Part shown: piece after piece, positions 17,131 to 26,012 of the stretch
Numbering within the stretch: the first letter of the stretch is position 1
Layout of the letters: each line of letters begins with the position of its first letter
Source: Desulfogranum mediterraneum DSM 13871
Lineage (GTDB): Bacteria > Desulfobacterota > Desulfobulbia > Desulfobulbales > Desulfobulbaceae
Assembly (NCBI RefSeq): GCF_000429965.1
Contig: NZ_KE387004.1
Location: forward strand, 3,526 to 67,525
Direction of reading: 5' to 3'
Length of the DNA stretch: 64,000 bases
Notes under the pieces: model-generated
What the model saw: only the letters and a program-made list of their open reading frames with translations
Told to the model about the DNA's origin: nothing
Database searches by the model: none
Position numbers and translations under genes: made by a program

Positions 17131-17801
17131 CGCCGGATCATCTTTTTTCCGGGACCCGGTTTTTCAGCGGGACCAGTTTGGCAGAGCGCCCCTCTCCGGC
17201 TTCCTCGCCGCCGGCTGAGCCAGCTCACCTGCCCCTGGAGACAACGGCCTCTGCCGGGCGCACCTGGGCGCGCCCTGCTCCCCTGGCCAGAGTTTGCCCC
17301 CTGGCCCGGGATAGAGCCGCTGATCCCGCTCTTTCCCCTGCTCGCTTGCCGGCGGCCAGGGGGCAGGCCAAAACTGGGTCGTTTCCCCGGAACTCAAGTA
17401 AAACGGCAGGAGACCGCGCCCACATCCCCTTGATCTTTCATAAAGATTAGATTGTCCCTGAGCTGATAATCAGGTATATGATTCCCCAGGGGCAGGCCCT
17501 GGAGCAGCAGGCGGCCATGCCCTACCCCGCTCGACAGAACAGCTCCGGACTCTTCCCGTTTTTGCCCCCTCCGGGGAGGGGACAAAAAAGAGCAGGCCAT
17601 GCTGATGGTTCCTGTTTACATCCAGGGATGGAAGGACTATGTTGGCATTTTTTCATGCTCTCCCCACCTATTCCACCGTGGAATCCCTTACGTTGCTGCA
17701 GGTCAGCCAGGGGCAGAGGCAGAGTTATCCGTTACCAGCACCACACCCCCCGAAACGCTCCCCTGCAACCACGCTTAACAACATCTATCCCGAATAAATT
17801 C
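17131..17801. other. Long non-coding stretch before rlmKL, with strong self-complementarity
   Basis: No gene is recognised in these 670 bases. Positions 17168-17380 are very GC-rich and their two ends can pair: GACCAGTTTGG with CCAAAACTGGGTC, GCCGCCGGC at about 17207 with GCCGGCGGC at about 17348, and an apical GGGCGC/GCGCCC stem near 17257-17276. An alternative stem pairs GCCCCCTGGCC (17296-17306) with GGCCAGGGGGC (17354-17364). The rest is untranslated leader or spacer. An in-frame extension of rlmKL up to 17478 has no family likeness. Confidence 0.45.
17559..17588. repeat. Inverted repeat in the rlmKL upstream region
   Basis: The arms TTTTTG-CCCCCTCC and GGAGGGGA-CAAAAA pair over about 13 bp with one mismatch around a GG centre. 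The T run is on the 5' side and the A run on the 3' side on both strands, so it does not look like an intrinsic terminator in either direction. Confidence 0.5.
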
Positions 17802-20033
17802 ATGGCGATTGTACGAAGAAAGCATACTAAAAAGAAACAAGCGCTCCAGTTCACTGCAACCTGTGGATCCGGACTGGAATCCTTGGTCGAGGAAGAGATC
17901 ATCTCCTTTGGCGGCCGGGAAACAACCACATCGCCGGGCGCCGTCTCCTGGACCGGTACCCTGGAATCCGCCTACCGGGCCTGCCTCTGGTCGCGCTGCG
18001 CCTCACGGGTTCTCCTTGAGCTCTCCCGCTTTGATGCCGCAGACCCGGATATCCTCTACCGGCAGGCCGGCAGAATCCTCTGGGATGAACACTTTGATCA
18101 GGAGGCCACCTTTGCCGTCTTCACGACCCTGGTTGATGCCAAGATTACCCACAGTCAATACGCCTCACTCCGGGTCAAGGATGCCATTGTCGACCAGTTC
18201 CGCAAACGCTTCGGCAAGCGGCCCACCGTTGACACCTATCAACCCGCGGTCCGTTTTCATCTCCACATCAATGGAGTCAAGGCCACCCTCTCCCTGGACC
18301 TTTCCGGGGACAGCCTCCATCGGCGCGGATATCGAAACACCGGCGGCGAGGCACCGCTGAAGGAGACCCTGGCCGCAGCCCTGATCCAGCTCTCCGGATT
18401 CCTCCCTCAACTGGACCAAAACAGCTACCTGCTTGACCCCATGTGCGGCAGCGGCACCCTCTTGATCGAGGCCGCCTTAAAGCTCAACAACTCTGCCCCG
18501 GGCCTGCTCCGCAAGCACTTCGGATTCATGGGCTGGCAGAAGCATGATCCCAGGCTCTGGGATCGGCTGATCAAGGAGGCCCTGGAACTGGAAGAGGGGG
18601 GGGTGCCGGAAGAGATGCCCCAGATCATCGGCTATGATGCCGATCCACGGGTGGTGGCGGCGGCCCGCCAGAATGTGATTGCCGCCGGCCTGCGCGGGAT
18701 GATCACCATCCGCCAGCGTCAGCTGGCCCACCTCCAGTGCCCGGGAGCGCGGGGATTCATCATCACCAACCCACCCTATGGCGACCGGCTTTCGGAGAAG
18801 CAGGCGGTCAAGTACCTCTACCGCTTCCTGGGAGAGCGTTTTCGCGCCGAATTCAAGGGCTGGCAGCTGGCCTTCTTTACCGGCAACCCTGATCTGGCCG
18901 AGATGCTCAAGCTGCCCTGGCAGGAGCGACACAAGCTGTTTAACGGCCCTATCCGCTGCCAGCTCCTGGTGGGCGGCGCTGATGCGGAGCAGGCGGTGCC
19001 GGAAACAGCACCCTTCCCCTGGACCCTGGCCCCTGTAAGCGAAGCCGGCCCGGCAGAGGACTTTGCCAATCGCCTCCGCAAAAATTGCCAGATCCGTCTG
19101 CCCTGGGCCGAGGAGGAGGGAATCAGCTGTTTTCGCATCTATGACCGGGACATCCCGGAATACAACCTGAGCGTGGACCTCTATGAAGAGTGGGTGCATG
19201 TCCAGGAGTATGCTCCACCGTCCACGGTGAGCGAGGAAAAGGCGGCAGAACGGTTTAACCTGGCCCTCCAGAGCCTGCGCCAGGTCCTGGAGGTCCCCCA
19301 CAGTCGAATCTTCATCAAGACCCGCAAGAAACAGAAGGGGAAGGAGCAGTATCAGAAGAAGGCAAAGACGACTAAGCAGGAGAAAAAGGCGGCGCCCCTG
19401 TTGATCGTCCGGGAAGGGGGGTGTCGATTCCTGGTCAACTTTACCGATTACCTGGATACCGGCCTCTTCCTGGACCACCGGCGCACCCGCGCCTTCATCG
19501 GCCGCCAGGCCCAGGGGCTCAGCTTCCTCAACCTCTTTGGCTACACCGGCTCGGCCACCGTCTTTGCCGCCCGTGGCGGCGCCTCGGCCACCACGACGGT
19601 GGACATCTCGGACAAGTATCTCCAGCGGGCCCAGGCCAATCTCTCGCTCAACGGCTATGGCGGCCCCCTTCACCAGACCGTGGAGGCCGACTGCCTGGAG
19701 TGGTTGCGCAGGGAACGGAGCCGCTACGGCCTGATCTTCGTGGATCCGCCCACCTTTTCCAACGCCCGCCACCGCAAGACCACCTTCGACATCCAGTCTG
19801 ACCATCAAGACCTGCTGGAGTTGGCCATGCAACGCCTGGCCCGGAAGGGACTGTTGGTCTTTTCCACCAACTTTCGCAAGTTCAAACTGGCCCCGGAACT
19901 CAGTGAACAGTTTCTGGTCGAGGAGATCACCGAGACCACCCTGCCCCCTGATTTTGCCAGGAAACCACCAATCCATCGCTGCTGGACCTTCAGACACCCC
20001 CTGGAAGAGCAGGAGGAGGCTGAGCAGTTCTGA
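17802..20033 (+). CDS. rlmL: Bifunctional 23S rRNA methyltransferase RlmKL
   Basis: The 743-residue protein combines three parts. The N-terminal THUMP region (about 10-165) starts at LQFTATCGSGLESLVEEEI. The RlmL (m2G2445) methyltransferase shows LLDPMCGSGTLLIEAAL and the catalytic NPPYGDRL near residue 324. The RlmK (m7G2069) methyltransferase shows NLFGYTGSATVFAARGG near residue 576 and IFVDPPTFSNARH. E. coli RlmKL is about 700 residues with the same order; here a Lys-rich linker (about 505-530) adds length. The start at 17802 (MAIVRRKHTKK) is chosen by homology; its Shine-Dalgarno sequence is poor. A strong terminator follows. Confidence 0.95.
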   Translation: MAIVRRKHTKKKQALQFTATCGSGLESLVEEEIISFGGRETTTSPGAVSWTGTLESAYRACLWSRCASRVLLELSRFDAADPDILYRQAGRILWDEHFDQEATFAVFTTLVDAKITHSQYASLRVKDAIVDQFRKRFGKRPTVDTYQPAVRFHLHINGVKATLSLDLSGDSLHRRGYRNTGGEAPLKETLAAALIQLSGFLPQLDQNSYLLDPMCGSGTLLIEAALKLNNSAPGLLRKHFGFMGWQKHDPRLWDRLIKEALELEEGGVPEEMPQIIGYDADPRVVAAARQNVIAAGLRGMITIRQRQLAHLQCPGARGFIITNPPYGDRLSEKQAVKYLYRFLGERFRAEFKGWQLAFFTGNPDLAEMLKLPWQERHKLFNGPIRCQLLVGGADAEQAVPETAPFPWTLAPVSEAGPAEDFANRLRKNCQIRLPWAEEEGISCFRIYDRDIPEYNLSVDLYEEWVHVQEYAPPSTVSEEKAAERFNLALQSLRQVLEVPHSRIFIKTRKKQKGKEQYQKKAKTTKQEKKAAPLLIVREGGCRFLVNFTDYLDTGLFLDHRRTRAFIGRQAQGLSFLNLFGYTGSATVFAARGGASATTTVDISDKYLQRAQANLSLNGYGGPLHQTVEADCLEWLRRERSRYGLIFVDPPTFSNARHRKTTFDIQSDHQDLLELAMQRLARKGLLVFSTNFRKFKLAPELSEQFLVEEITETTLPPDFARKPPIHRCWTFRHPLEEQEEAEQF

Positions 20034-20037
20034 GGCC

Positions 20038-20079
20038 AGGCGCTGCCGAGGGGGCCTTCCCCGGCAGCGCCTCTTTTCC
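20038..20079 (+). terminator. Intrinsic terminator of rlmKL
   Basis: A perfect 11-bp stem (AGGCGCTGCCG at 20038-20048, CGGCAGCGCCT at 20062-20072) with a 13-base loop is followed by CTTTT. It starts five bases after the rlmKL stop. Confidence 0.85.
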
Positions 20080-20629
20080 CCCCTGGATCGCCCAGATCCA
20101 ACACAGCAGCCTCCTGCTGCAGTGCCCCCCTGCCCGCCTGCCCGGTCTCAGCTCAGCCTGCCCAGGGCTGAGCCCTACACTCCTGCTCATCTTCACCTGC
20201 TGGAGCCGGCTCTCAAGCCTCTGCTTCGCTCCACTCCGGGAGCGGCTACAAAGGCTCTCCCCTTGCCCGCGCCCACAGGCCAAGACAGGAGAGAACAGAC
20301 CGGGAGGAGAGATGCACGATGGCAGGAAAAGAGCTGAGAGCAGGAGGAAGCGAGGGTTCTGGAGGACCTTCCTGGAGGACCTTCATGGAGGCGTGATGGT
20401 GGAGGCGGCTTAAAGGCTTAAGAACTTAAGCTCGGAGCAGCGGACGGATTGCCCGGCATAGACCGGCACGGACCGACATAAGGGAAGAGCCGGGAGCAGA
20501 CCGCTGCCAGCCCCCGGCCAGCTGGGCAGGGCAAAGCTCAGCAGCCGGGAGCGGCGACGCCTCATCAGGGGGCGTTGGCCTTTGCAGAGACAGGCCTGCC
20601 TGTCGTCTAGGGAAGCGGTTAGAGGACGA
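20080..20629. other. GC-rich stretch between convergent rlmKL and rph
   Basis: No gene is recognised. Visible structure includes a stem at 20151-20173 (GCTCAGCC/GGCTGAGC), a 13-bp direct repeat CTGGAGGACCTTC at 20359-20371 and 20372-20384, an inverted repeat GCTTAAG-AA-CTTAAGC at 20416-20431, and GACAGGC-CT-GCCTGTC at 20589-20604 near the rph 3' end. None has a U tract. Confidence 0.5.
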
Positions 20630-21340
20630 TCAGGGGAGCGGTTGCTGCCAGAGGGTGAAGAGCTCTTCGATGCCCTTCTGGGCCAGGGCAGCCATCCTGG
20701 GAAACAGGGCCGGGCTAAAGGGTTGCCCTTCGGCAGTGGACTGGATCTCGATGAAACGGCTATCCCCGCTCATCACGAAGTTGGCATCCACATCTGCACT
20801 GGAATCAAGCCCATAGTCCAGATCGAGCACTACCTCGCCAGCCACAACCCCTACACTGACCGCAGCCACGGGCAGGATCTTGGGCAACTCTGCCAGCCGC
20901 CCCTGGGCCACCATGGTCTGCAGGGCCTGACGCAGGGCCAGGGCCCCACCGGTGATGGAGGCGCAACGGGTCCCACCGTCGGCGTTAATCACGTCGCAGT
21001 CCACCCTGAGGGTATGTTCCCCCAACTGCCGGAGATCAACCATCATCCGCAGCGAACGGCCGATCAGACGTTGAATTTCATAGGTGCGCCCGGATTGGCC
21101 GGAAACCGCCTCCCGGCGGCCGCGGGTATGGGTGGCCCTGGGCAGCATCCCGTATTCGGCGGTGATCCAGCCCTTGCCGCTGCCGGAGAGAAAGGGAGGG
21201 ACCCGATCCTCCACCGAGACTGCGCAGAGCACCTGGGTATGACCCATATGGAGAAAGACCGAGCCTTCGGCCTGGGGTTGGACATTGTAGTCCAGAGAAA
21301 AGGGCCGCAGACAGTCCTGGGCCCTGGTGGTGGTATCCAT
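20630..21340 (-). CDS. rph: Ribonuclease PH
   Basis: The 236-residue phosphorolytic 3'-5' exoribonuclease trims tRNA 3' ends. Visible family blocks are the Arg-rich start of the phosphate site, [52 protein letters not shown] and [19 protein letters not shown]. Length equals that of typical bacterial RNase PH, which works as a hexamer. It is the last gene of the long minus-strand run and lies 67 bp after the Smr-like gene. Confidence 0.97.
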   Translation of the reverse strand: MDTTTRAQDCLRPFSLDYNVQPQAEGSVFLHMGHTQVLCAVSVEDRVPPFLSGSGKGWITAEYGMLPRATHTRGRREAVSGQSGRTYEIQRLIGRSLRMMVDLRQLGEHTLRVDCDVINADGGTRCASITGGALALRQALQTMVAQGRLAELPKILPVAAVSVGVVAGEVVLDLDYGLDSSADVDANFVMSGDSRFIEIQSTAEGQPFSPALFPRMAALAQKGIEELFTLWQQPLP

Positions 21341-21407
21341 TAGCTTGTTCCTCTTTAGCTGTTGTCTGCCGGCCGCAGCCGACCTTGCCTCTCCGGCCGA
21401 TCCCCCC

Positions 21408-21863
21408 TTACAAGACCACCAGGGTCACCCCGGGATTGGCCCGGTTCAGGTCCCGGTGATTGGCCAGAAAGGGAAAACGACGGACCAGCCGGCGAATCCG
21501 GCTGGAGTTGCGGGAAAACTCTTCCCCTAAGATCAGGTCATTGATCCGGCCGCCATGGAGGAGAAAGCCCAGGTGGCGACGCACCTCTTCCCTGATCACC
21601 CCACCCTTGCCCGAAGAGCCGTAACCATGGATCAGGGTCAGGACCCGGACCCGATGCTGCCGCCCGACCACCAGCTCGCTGCGCAGTCGCTCCAGGGCCT
21701 GATGGAGCTGCGGCCGGCCCTGCTCAAGGTTGACCAGTCGGTGCTGGGGCCCGGCTGCGGAAGGCGGGGAGGCGATCCGGCTGGACTGACAGTGGGGGCA
21801 GAAGGAGCAGGCCGGGTCCACCTCATTGCCGCAGACCGCACAGATCACCTCGGAGTTCTCCAT
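21408..21863 (-). CDS. Zinc-ribbon protein with a C-terminal Smr-like domain
   Basis: The 151-residue product begins with a zinc ribbon (ICAVCGNEV, then SFCPHCQSS). It ends in a MutS2/Smr-type domain with the core motif [17 protein letters not shown], where the family has HGxGxG-LR. The Smr LDLHG element that normally opens the domain is not clear (LVNLEQGRP stands in its place). Stand-alone Smr domains can be nucleases acting on DNA or stalled-ribosome mRNA; activity is uncertain here. The gene lies 28 bp after rel. Confidence 0.75.
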   Translation of the reverse strand: MENSEVICAVCGNEVDPACSFCPHCQSSRIASPPSAAGPQHRLVNLEQGRPQLHQALERLRSELVVGRQHRVRVLTLIHGYGSSGKGGVIREEVRRHLGFLLHGGRINDLILGEEFSRNSSRIRRLVRRFPFLANHRDLNRANPGVTLVVL

Positions 21864-21891
21864 TCTCCCTTCCTCGGATACGCCCTGCGGC

Positions 21892-24054
21892 CTAGACCCT
21901 GCGGACCTCGATGACCACCGCCATCTGCTGGAGATGCTGCTTGATCAGGCGAAGCTGTTGGAGGTCGGTGACCTCGACCACCACCTTAATCGCAGTGATA
22001 TTCTCCGCCGTGGTCCGGACGGTCATCTCGACGATATTGGCGTCATCGGTACTGATGGTGCTGCTGATCTCGGCCAGCACATTTTTCTTGTTCTCAGCCC
22101 TGATCAGGAGCGCAGAACGATGGCTGGTTTCCACGGTCCCGGACCAGGTCACATCGAGCCAGCGGCAGGGATCGGAGTTGAGCAGGTTGGGACAGTCGGA
22201 ACGGTGGATGGAGACCCCGGAACCCATGGTGATAAAGCCCATGATGGCATCGCCGGGCACCGGCCGGCAGCACTGGCTGATCTTGACCAGCATGTCATCC
22301 ACGCCATCGATATCAAAGGCCTCCTTGCCCGGGGCCGGGGGCCGTTGCTCGGCGGCCCTTCTGGCGCGTTCCTCCAGCTCTTCCTGGCGGCGTTTTTCTT
22401 CGGCCTCTCGATACTCTTCGGGCTGAAGGGCCCGCATCAGCCTGGGGATGGTGATGGCCCCGGAGCCCACCTTGATCAGGAGGTCGTCCAGGGAGCTGCA
22501 GCGCAGATCCTTTAAGAGCAGACGCAGGTGCCCCCCCTTGACCAGGCCGCGAATGGAGACATGGTACTTGCGCAGCTCCCGCTCACAGATCTCCCGACCG
22601 AGCTTAAGGGAACGTTCCCTCTCCTCCCGCCGCAACCACTGACGGATGCGGGTCTTGGCCCTGGAGGTCTGGACAATCTGCAGCCAGGCCTGTTTGGGAT
22701 GCTGTTGTTTCTGGGTAAGGATCTCGACGATATCGCCACTCTGCAGCTCATGCTTGAGCTGCACCATCTGACCGTTGACCTTGGCACCGACACAGGTATC
22801 CCCCACCGCCGTATGGATGGCATAGGCAAAATCGATGGGCGTGGATCCCCTGGGCAGTTCCCGGACCTCGCCGGTGGGGGTCAGGGCATAGACATCGGGC
22901 TCAAAGAGCTCACCGCGTACCGACTCCATAAACTCTCCCGGATCCTCAACATCCTGGAGATTCTGGACCAGCTGCTTGAGGTCCTGGAAGAGCCGGGCGT
23001 CGTTACCGGAGATCTTCTGCCCCTCCTTATAGGCCCAGTGGGCCGCGACCCCCTCCTGGGCAACCTTGTCCATCTCTTCGGTCCGGATCTGGATCTCGAT
23101 GAAATGCTCATGGGGCCCCACCACGGTGGTGTGGAGCGACTGATAGTTGTTGGATTTGGGGGCAGAGACAAAGTCCTTGATCCGACCCGGTACCGGAGTC
23201 CACTCGCCATGGACTGTGCCCAACGCCTCGTAGCACTCCTTGATGCTGCGGACGATGATCCGAAAGGCCACCTTATCGTAGACCCGCGACAGGGGGATCT
23301 TCTGGACCACCAGTTTCTTATAGATCGAGTAGATATGTTTGGGCCGGCCGATGATCCGCACGGGCACCACCTGGTTGACCCGCAGCTTCTGATAGAGGAT
23401 GCCGATGACCTCCTCCACATAGGCCTGCCGCTCCTCCAGGGTGTCCTCCAGGTGGCTGACCAGGTCTTCATATTCGGTGGGAAAGAGGTATTTAAAGGCC
23501 AGGTCCTCCAGCTCCCGTTTGAGCCAGTCGATCCCCAGACGACTGGCCAGGGGTGCATAGAGATCCATGGTCTCCCGGGCCTTGTGGCGGCGAACCTCCT
23601 CATCCACCACATCCAGGGTCAGCATGTCCTGGAGCCGGTCGGCCAGCTTGACCAGGAGCACCCTGATATCGGCACCGATGGCCAGCAGCAGTTTGCGGAT
23701 GTTCTCGGCCTGATGGGCCAGCTCGGAGTTGTAGCGGACATGGGTGATCCGGGTGGCACCGTCCACCAGGTGGGCCACATCCCGACCAAAGCGCTCTTCC
23801 AGCTCCTTGAGGGAGGCGACCTCCTCCTTGAGGGTCCCATGGAGCAGGCCGGCGATCACCGTGTCCAGGTCCAGCTTCATGGCGGCCAGACTGGAGGCCA
23901 CCTCCGTCAGATGATCGATATAGAGCTCACCTGAGGCATGGCGTTGACTGGCATGGCGCTCGCAGATAAAGTCATAGGCGCTGCTCAGCCTTGTCAGATC
24001 GACATCATGGAGATAGCCTGTGGTCAGGGCCAGGAGATTTTGAAAATCCGACAT
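21892..24054 (-). CDS. rel: RelA/SpoT-family (p)ppGpp synthetase with a degenerate hydrolase domain
   Basis: The 720-residue protein has the full long-RSH layout: HD hydrolase region (about 25-180), synthetase (about 235-350), TGS (about 390-450), helical/zinc-finger part (SQCCRPVPGD) and ACT (about 645-720). The synthetase is intact, with GRIKDFVSAPK, NYQSLHTTVVGP and EIQIRT. The hydrolase keeps His48, His72 and Asp139 but has Gly73 for the HD-motif Asp, Lys76 for the catalytic Glu, His39 for the Arg and Asp143 for the Asn. Hydrolysis is therefore probably lost (inference). GAGGA precedes the ATG. It follows proS by 33 bp and precedes the Smr-like gene. Confidence 0.93.
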   Translation of the reverse strand: MSDFQNLLALTTGYLHDVDLTRLSSAYDFICERHASQRHASGELYIDHLTEVASSLAAMKLDLDTVIAGLLHGTLKEEVASLKELEERFGRDVAHLVDGATRITHVRYNSELAHQAENIRKLLLAIGADIRVLLVKLADRLQDMLTLDVVDEEVRRHKARETMDLYAPLASRLGIDWLKRELEDLAFKYLFPTEYEDLVSHLEDTLEERQAYVEEVIGILYQKLRVNQVVPVRIIGRPKHIYSIYKKLVVQKIPLSRVYDKVAFRIIVRSIKECYEALGTVHGEWTPVPGRIKDFVSAPKSNNYQSLHTTVVGPHEHFIEIQIRTEEMDKVAQEGVAAHWAYKEGQKISGNDARLFQDLKQLVQNLQDVEDPGEFMESVRGELFEPDVYALTPTGEVRELPRGSTPIDFAYAIHTAVGDTCVGAKVNGQMVQLKHELQSGDIVEILTQKQQHPKQAWLQIVQTSRAKTRIRQWLRREERERSLKLGREICERELRKYHVSIRGLVKGGHLRLLLKDLRCSSLDDLLIKVGSGAITIPRLMRALQPEEYREAEEKRRQEELEERARRAAEQRPPAPGKEAFDIDGVDDMLVKISQCCRPVPGDAIMGFITMGSGVSIHRSDCPNLLNSDPCRWLDVTWSGTVETSHRSALLIRAENKKNVLAEISSTISTDDANIVEMTVRTTAENITAIKVVVEVTDLQQLRLIKQHLQQMAVVIEVRRV

Positions 24055-24087
24055 CTCTATCCTCGTGGGACAAATTCAGGCATGATT

Positions 24088-25803
24088 TCAGCTCAGGGCC
24101 TTGGAGAGCAGGTCATCCACATAGGCCACGGTCTCTGCATAGGGCAGGCTCACGGTCTCGCCGCTCCTGCGCTGACGCAGTTCCACCTCACCGCTCTTCT
24201 CATAGGTCTTGCCGATGGTCACCCGCAGGGGGATGCCGATCAGGTCCGCATCCTTGAACTTGGAGCCCGGCCGCTCATCACGGTCATCGTAGAGGACATC
24301 GTAGCCCAGCGCCCTCAGTTCCTGGTACAGCCCTTCTGCGGCCTTGCAGGTCTCCTCGTTCTTCAGGTTGAGATTGAGGATGATCACCTGAAAGGGGGCC
24401 ATGGGAACGGGAAAGATGATGCCGTTCTGGTCGTGGTTCTGCTCAATGGCCGCTGCCACCACCCGGCTGACCCCGATACCGTAGCAACCCATCACAAAGT
24501 ACTGCCCCACCCCTTCCTGATCCTGGTAGGTGGCATTCATGGCCTCGGAATAGCCGGTACCCAGCTTGAAGATATGGCCGGCCTCGATCCCTTCGGTGAG
24601 GGTGAGGTTGCCGCCGCAGAGGGGGCAACGATCCTCCGGGGTGATCTGGCGCAGGTCACCCACCAGCTCAGGCTGGAAGTCGCGGCCAGGGTTGACCCCG
24701 GTCAGGTGGGCCCCCTTGGCATTGGCACCACAGACCGCGTTGACCAGGCCCATCACCTCATAATCGGCAACGACCCTCATATCCAGCCCCACCGGTCCCA
24801 GATAGCCCACCGGCAGCTGCAGCCTGGGCCAGACCTCTTCCTCGGCCAGGGGTTCAACCTCGGAGGCGCCCAGGAGGTTCTTGAGCTTGACGCCCTGGAC
24901 CTCACGGTCGCCCCGGACCAGCACCGCCACCACCTGATCGTCGGCCTCAAAGAGCAGGGTCTTGATGATCTCCTTGGCCTCGACCCGGAGAAACTCGGCC
25001 ACCCGATTCACCTTCTTCATTCCCGGGGTCTCCACCTGCTGCAGTTCTGCCAGGGCGATCCCGCTCTGCGACTCTTCCGGGGGAGGGGCGATGGCGGCCT
25101 TCTCCACGTTGGCGGCATAGTCACATCCGCTGCAGATCACCAGGGTATCCTCACCGGTGTCGGCCAGGACCATGAACTCATGGGAAAAGGAACCGCCGAT
25201 GGCCCCGCTGTCCGCCTCAACGGCCCGGAATTCGAGGCCGCAACGCTGGAAGATCCGGTGATAGGCCTGGCGCATGGTCTCATAGCTGATGCTGGCCGCC
25301 TGGTCATCCACATCAAAGGAGTAGGCATCCTTCATCACGAACTCACGGCCCCGCATCAGGCCGAACCTGGGCCTGATCTCATCCCTGAACTTGTTCTGGA
25401 TCTGGTAGAGGTTGATGGGCAGCTGACGGTAGGAGTGGAGCTCCATCCGGGCGATATCGGTGATCACCTCCTCATGGGTGGGTCCCAGACAGTAATCGCG
25501 GTTGTGCCGGTCGCTGAAACGGAGCAGCTCAGGACCATACTTCTGCCAACGCCCGGACTCCTGCCAGAGGTCTCCCGGCTGGACCATGGGCATCAGGATC
25601 TCCTGGGCCCCGGCCCGGTTCATCTCCTGGCGGACAATCTCGGTTACCTTCTGGAGGACCAGAAATCCCAGGGGCAGGTAGGTGTACATCCCGGAGGTCA
25701 ACTTACGGATAAAACCGCCCCTGAGGAGCAGTTGATGACTGATCACCTCGGCCTCGGCAGGGGTTTCCTTGGTGGTGGGCAACAACAGCTGTGAGTAGCG
25801 CAT
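24088..25803 (-). CDS. proS: Prolyl-tRNA synthetase, bacterial type
   Basis: The 571-residue class II synthetase shows motif 2 as FRDEIRPRFGLMRGREF followed by MKDAYSF, and a late motif 3 CYGIGVSRVVAAAIEQ. A bacterial-type editing insertion of about 180 residues lies between them, and an anticodon-binding domain ends the protein (LGYDVLYDDRDERPGSKFKDADL). GGAG lies seven bases before the ATG. It sits between ispG and rel. Confidence 0.97.
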   Translation of the reverse strand: MRYSQLLLPTTKETPAEAEVISHQLLLRGGFIRKLTSGMYTYLPLGFLVLQKVTEIVRQEMNRAGAQEILMPMVQPGDLWQESGRWQKYGPELLRFSDRHNRDYCLGPTHEEVITDIARMELHSYRQLPINLYQIQNKFRDEIRPRFGLMRGREFVMKDAYSFDVDDQAASISYETMRQAYHRIFQRCGLEFRAVEADSGAIGGSFSHEFMVLADTGEDTLVICSGCDYAANVEKAAIAPPPEESQSGIALAELQQVETPGMKKVNRVAEFLRVEAKEIIKTLLFEADDQVVAVLVRGDREVQGVKLKNLLGASEVEPLAEEEVWPRLQLPVGYLGPVGLDMRVVADYEVMGLVNAVCGANAKGAHLTGVNPGRDFQPELVGDLRQITPEDRCPLCGGNLTLTEGIEAGHIFKLGTGYSEAMNATYQDQEGVGQYFVMGCYGIGVSRVVAAAIEQNHDQNGIIFPVPMAPFQVIILNLNLKNEETCKAAEGLYQELRALGYDVLYDDRDERPGSKFKDADLIGIPLRVTIGKTYEKSGEVELRQRRSGETVSLPYAETVAYVDDLLSKALS

Positions 25804-26012
25804 GGCTTTTCTCCAAACAGTAAATAAAAAAAAATCGCTTAAATGAGTATCTCTTGCTCGCGGCCTTTCGGCACCGGCCCGGAGCGTAGCGGTTCGCCTG
25901 GCTGGGGCTGAGCACTCAGCTTCAGGCGCATCGGGCCGGGAGGGGGAAGAGCCCGCTTCAGGAGAGCCGAAGGCCCCTCAAATCCGCGGACAGAGACAGG
26001 CCGGGAGAGCAT
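25804..26012. other. ispG-proS intergenic region
   Basis: These 209 bases hold a run of nine A on the plus strand (25826-25834), a U tract for the minus-strand transcript, 22 bases before proS. No strong stem precedes it, so termination is unlikely; no promoter hexamers stand out. No gene is seen. Confidence 0.4.

Noticed and set aside
17478-17801. N-terminal extension of RlmKL
   Set aside because: In-frame but Pro/Arg-rich with no family likeness, and it crosses an inverted repeat; the conserved protein begins at 17802.
20589-20604. GACAGGC-CT-GCCTGTC as the rph terminator
   Set aside because: Loop of two bases and no U tract; may be chance or a binding site.
25826-25834. A nine-base A run upstream of proS as a terminator for ispG
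   Set aside because: No stable stem directly precedes the U tract on the transcript.
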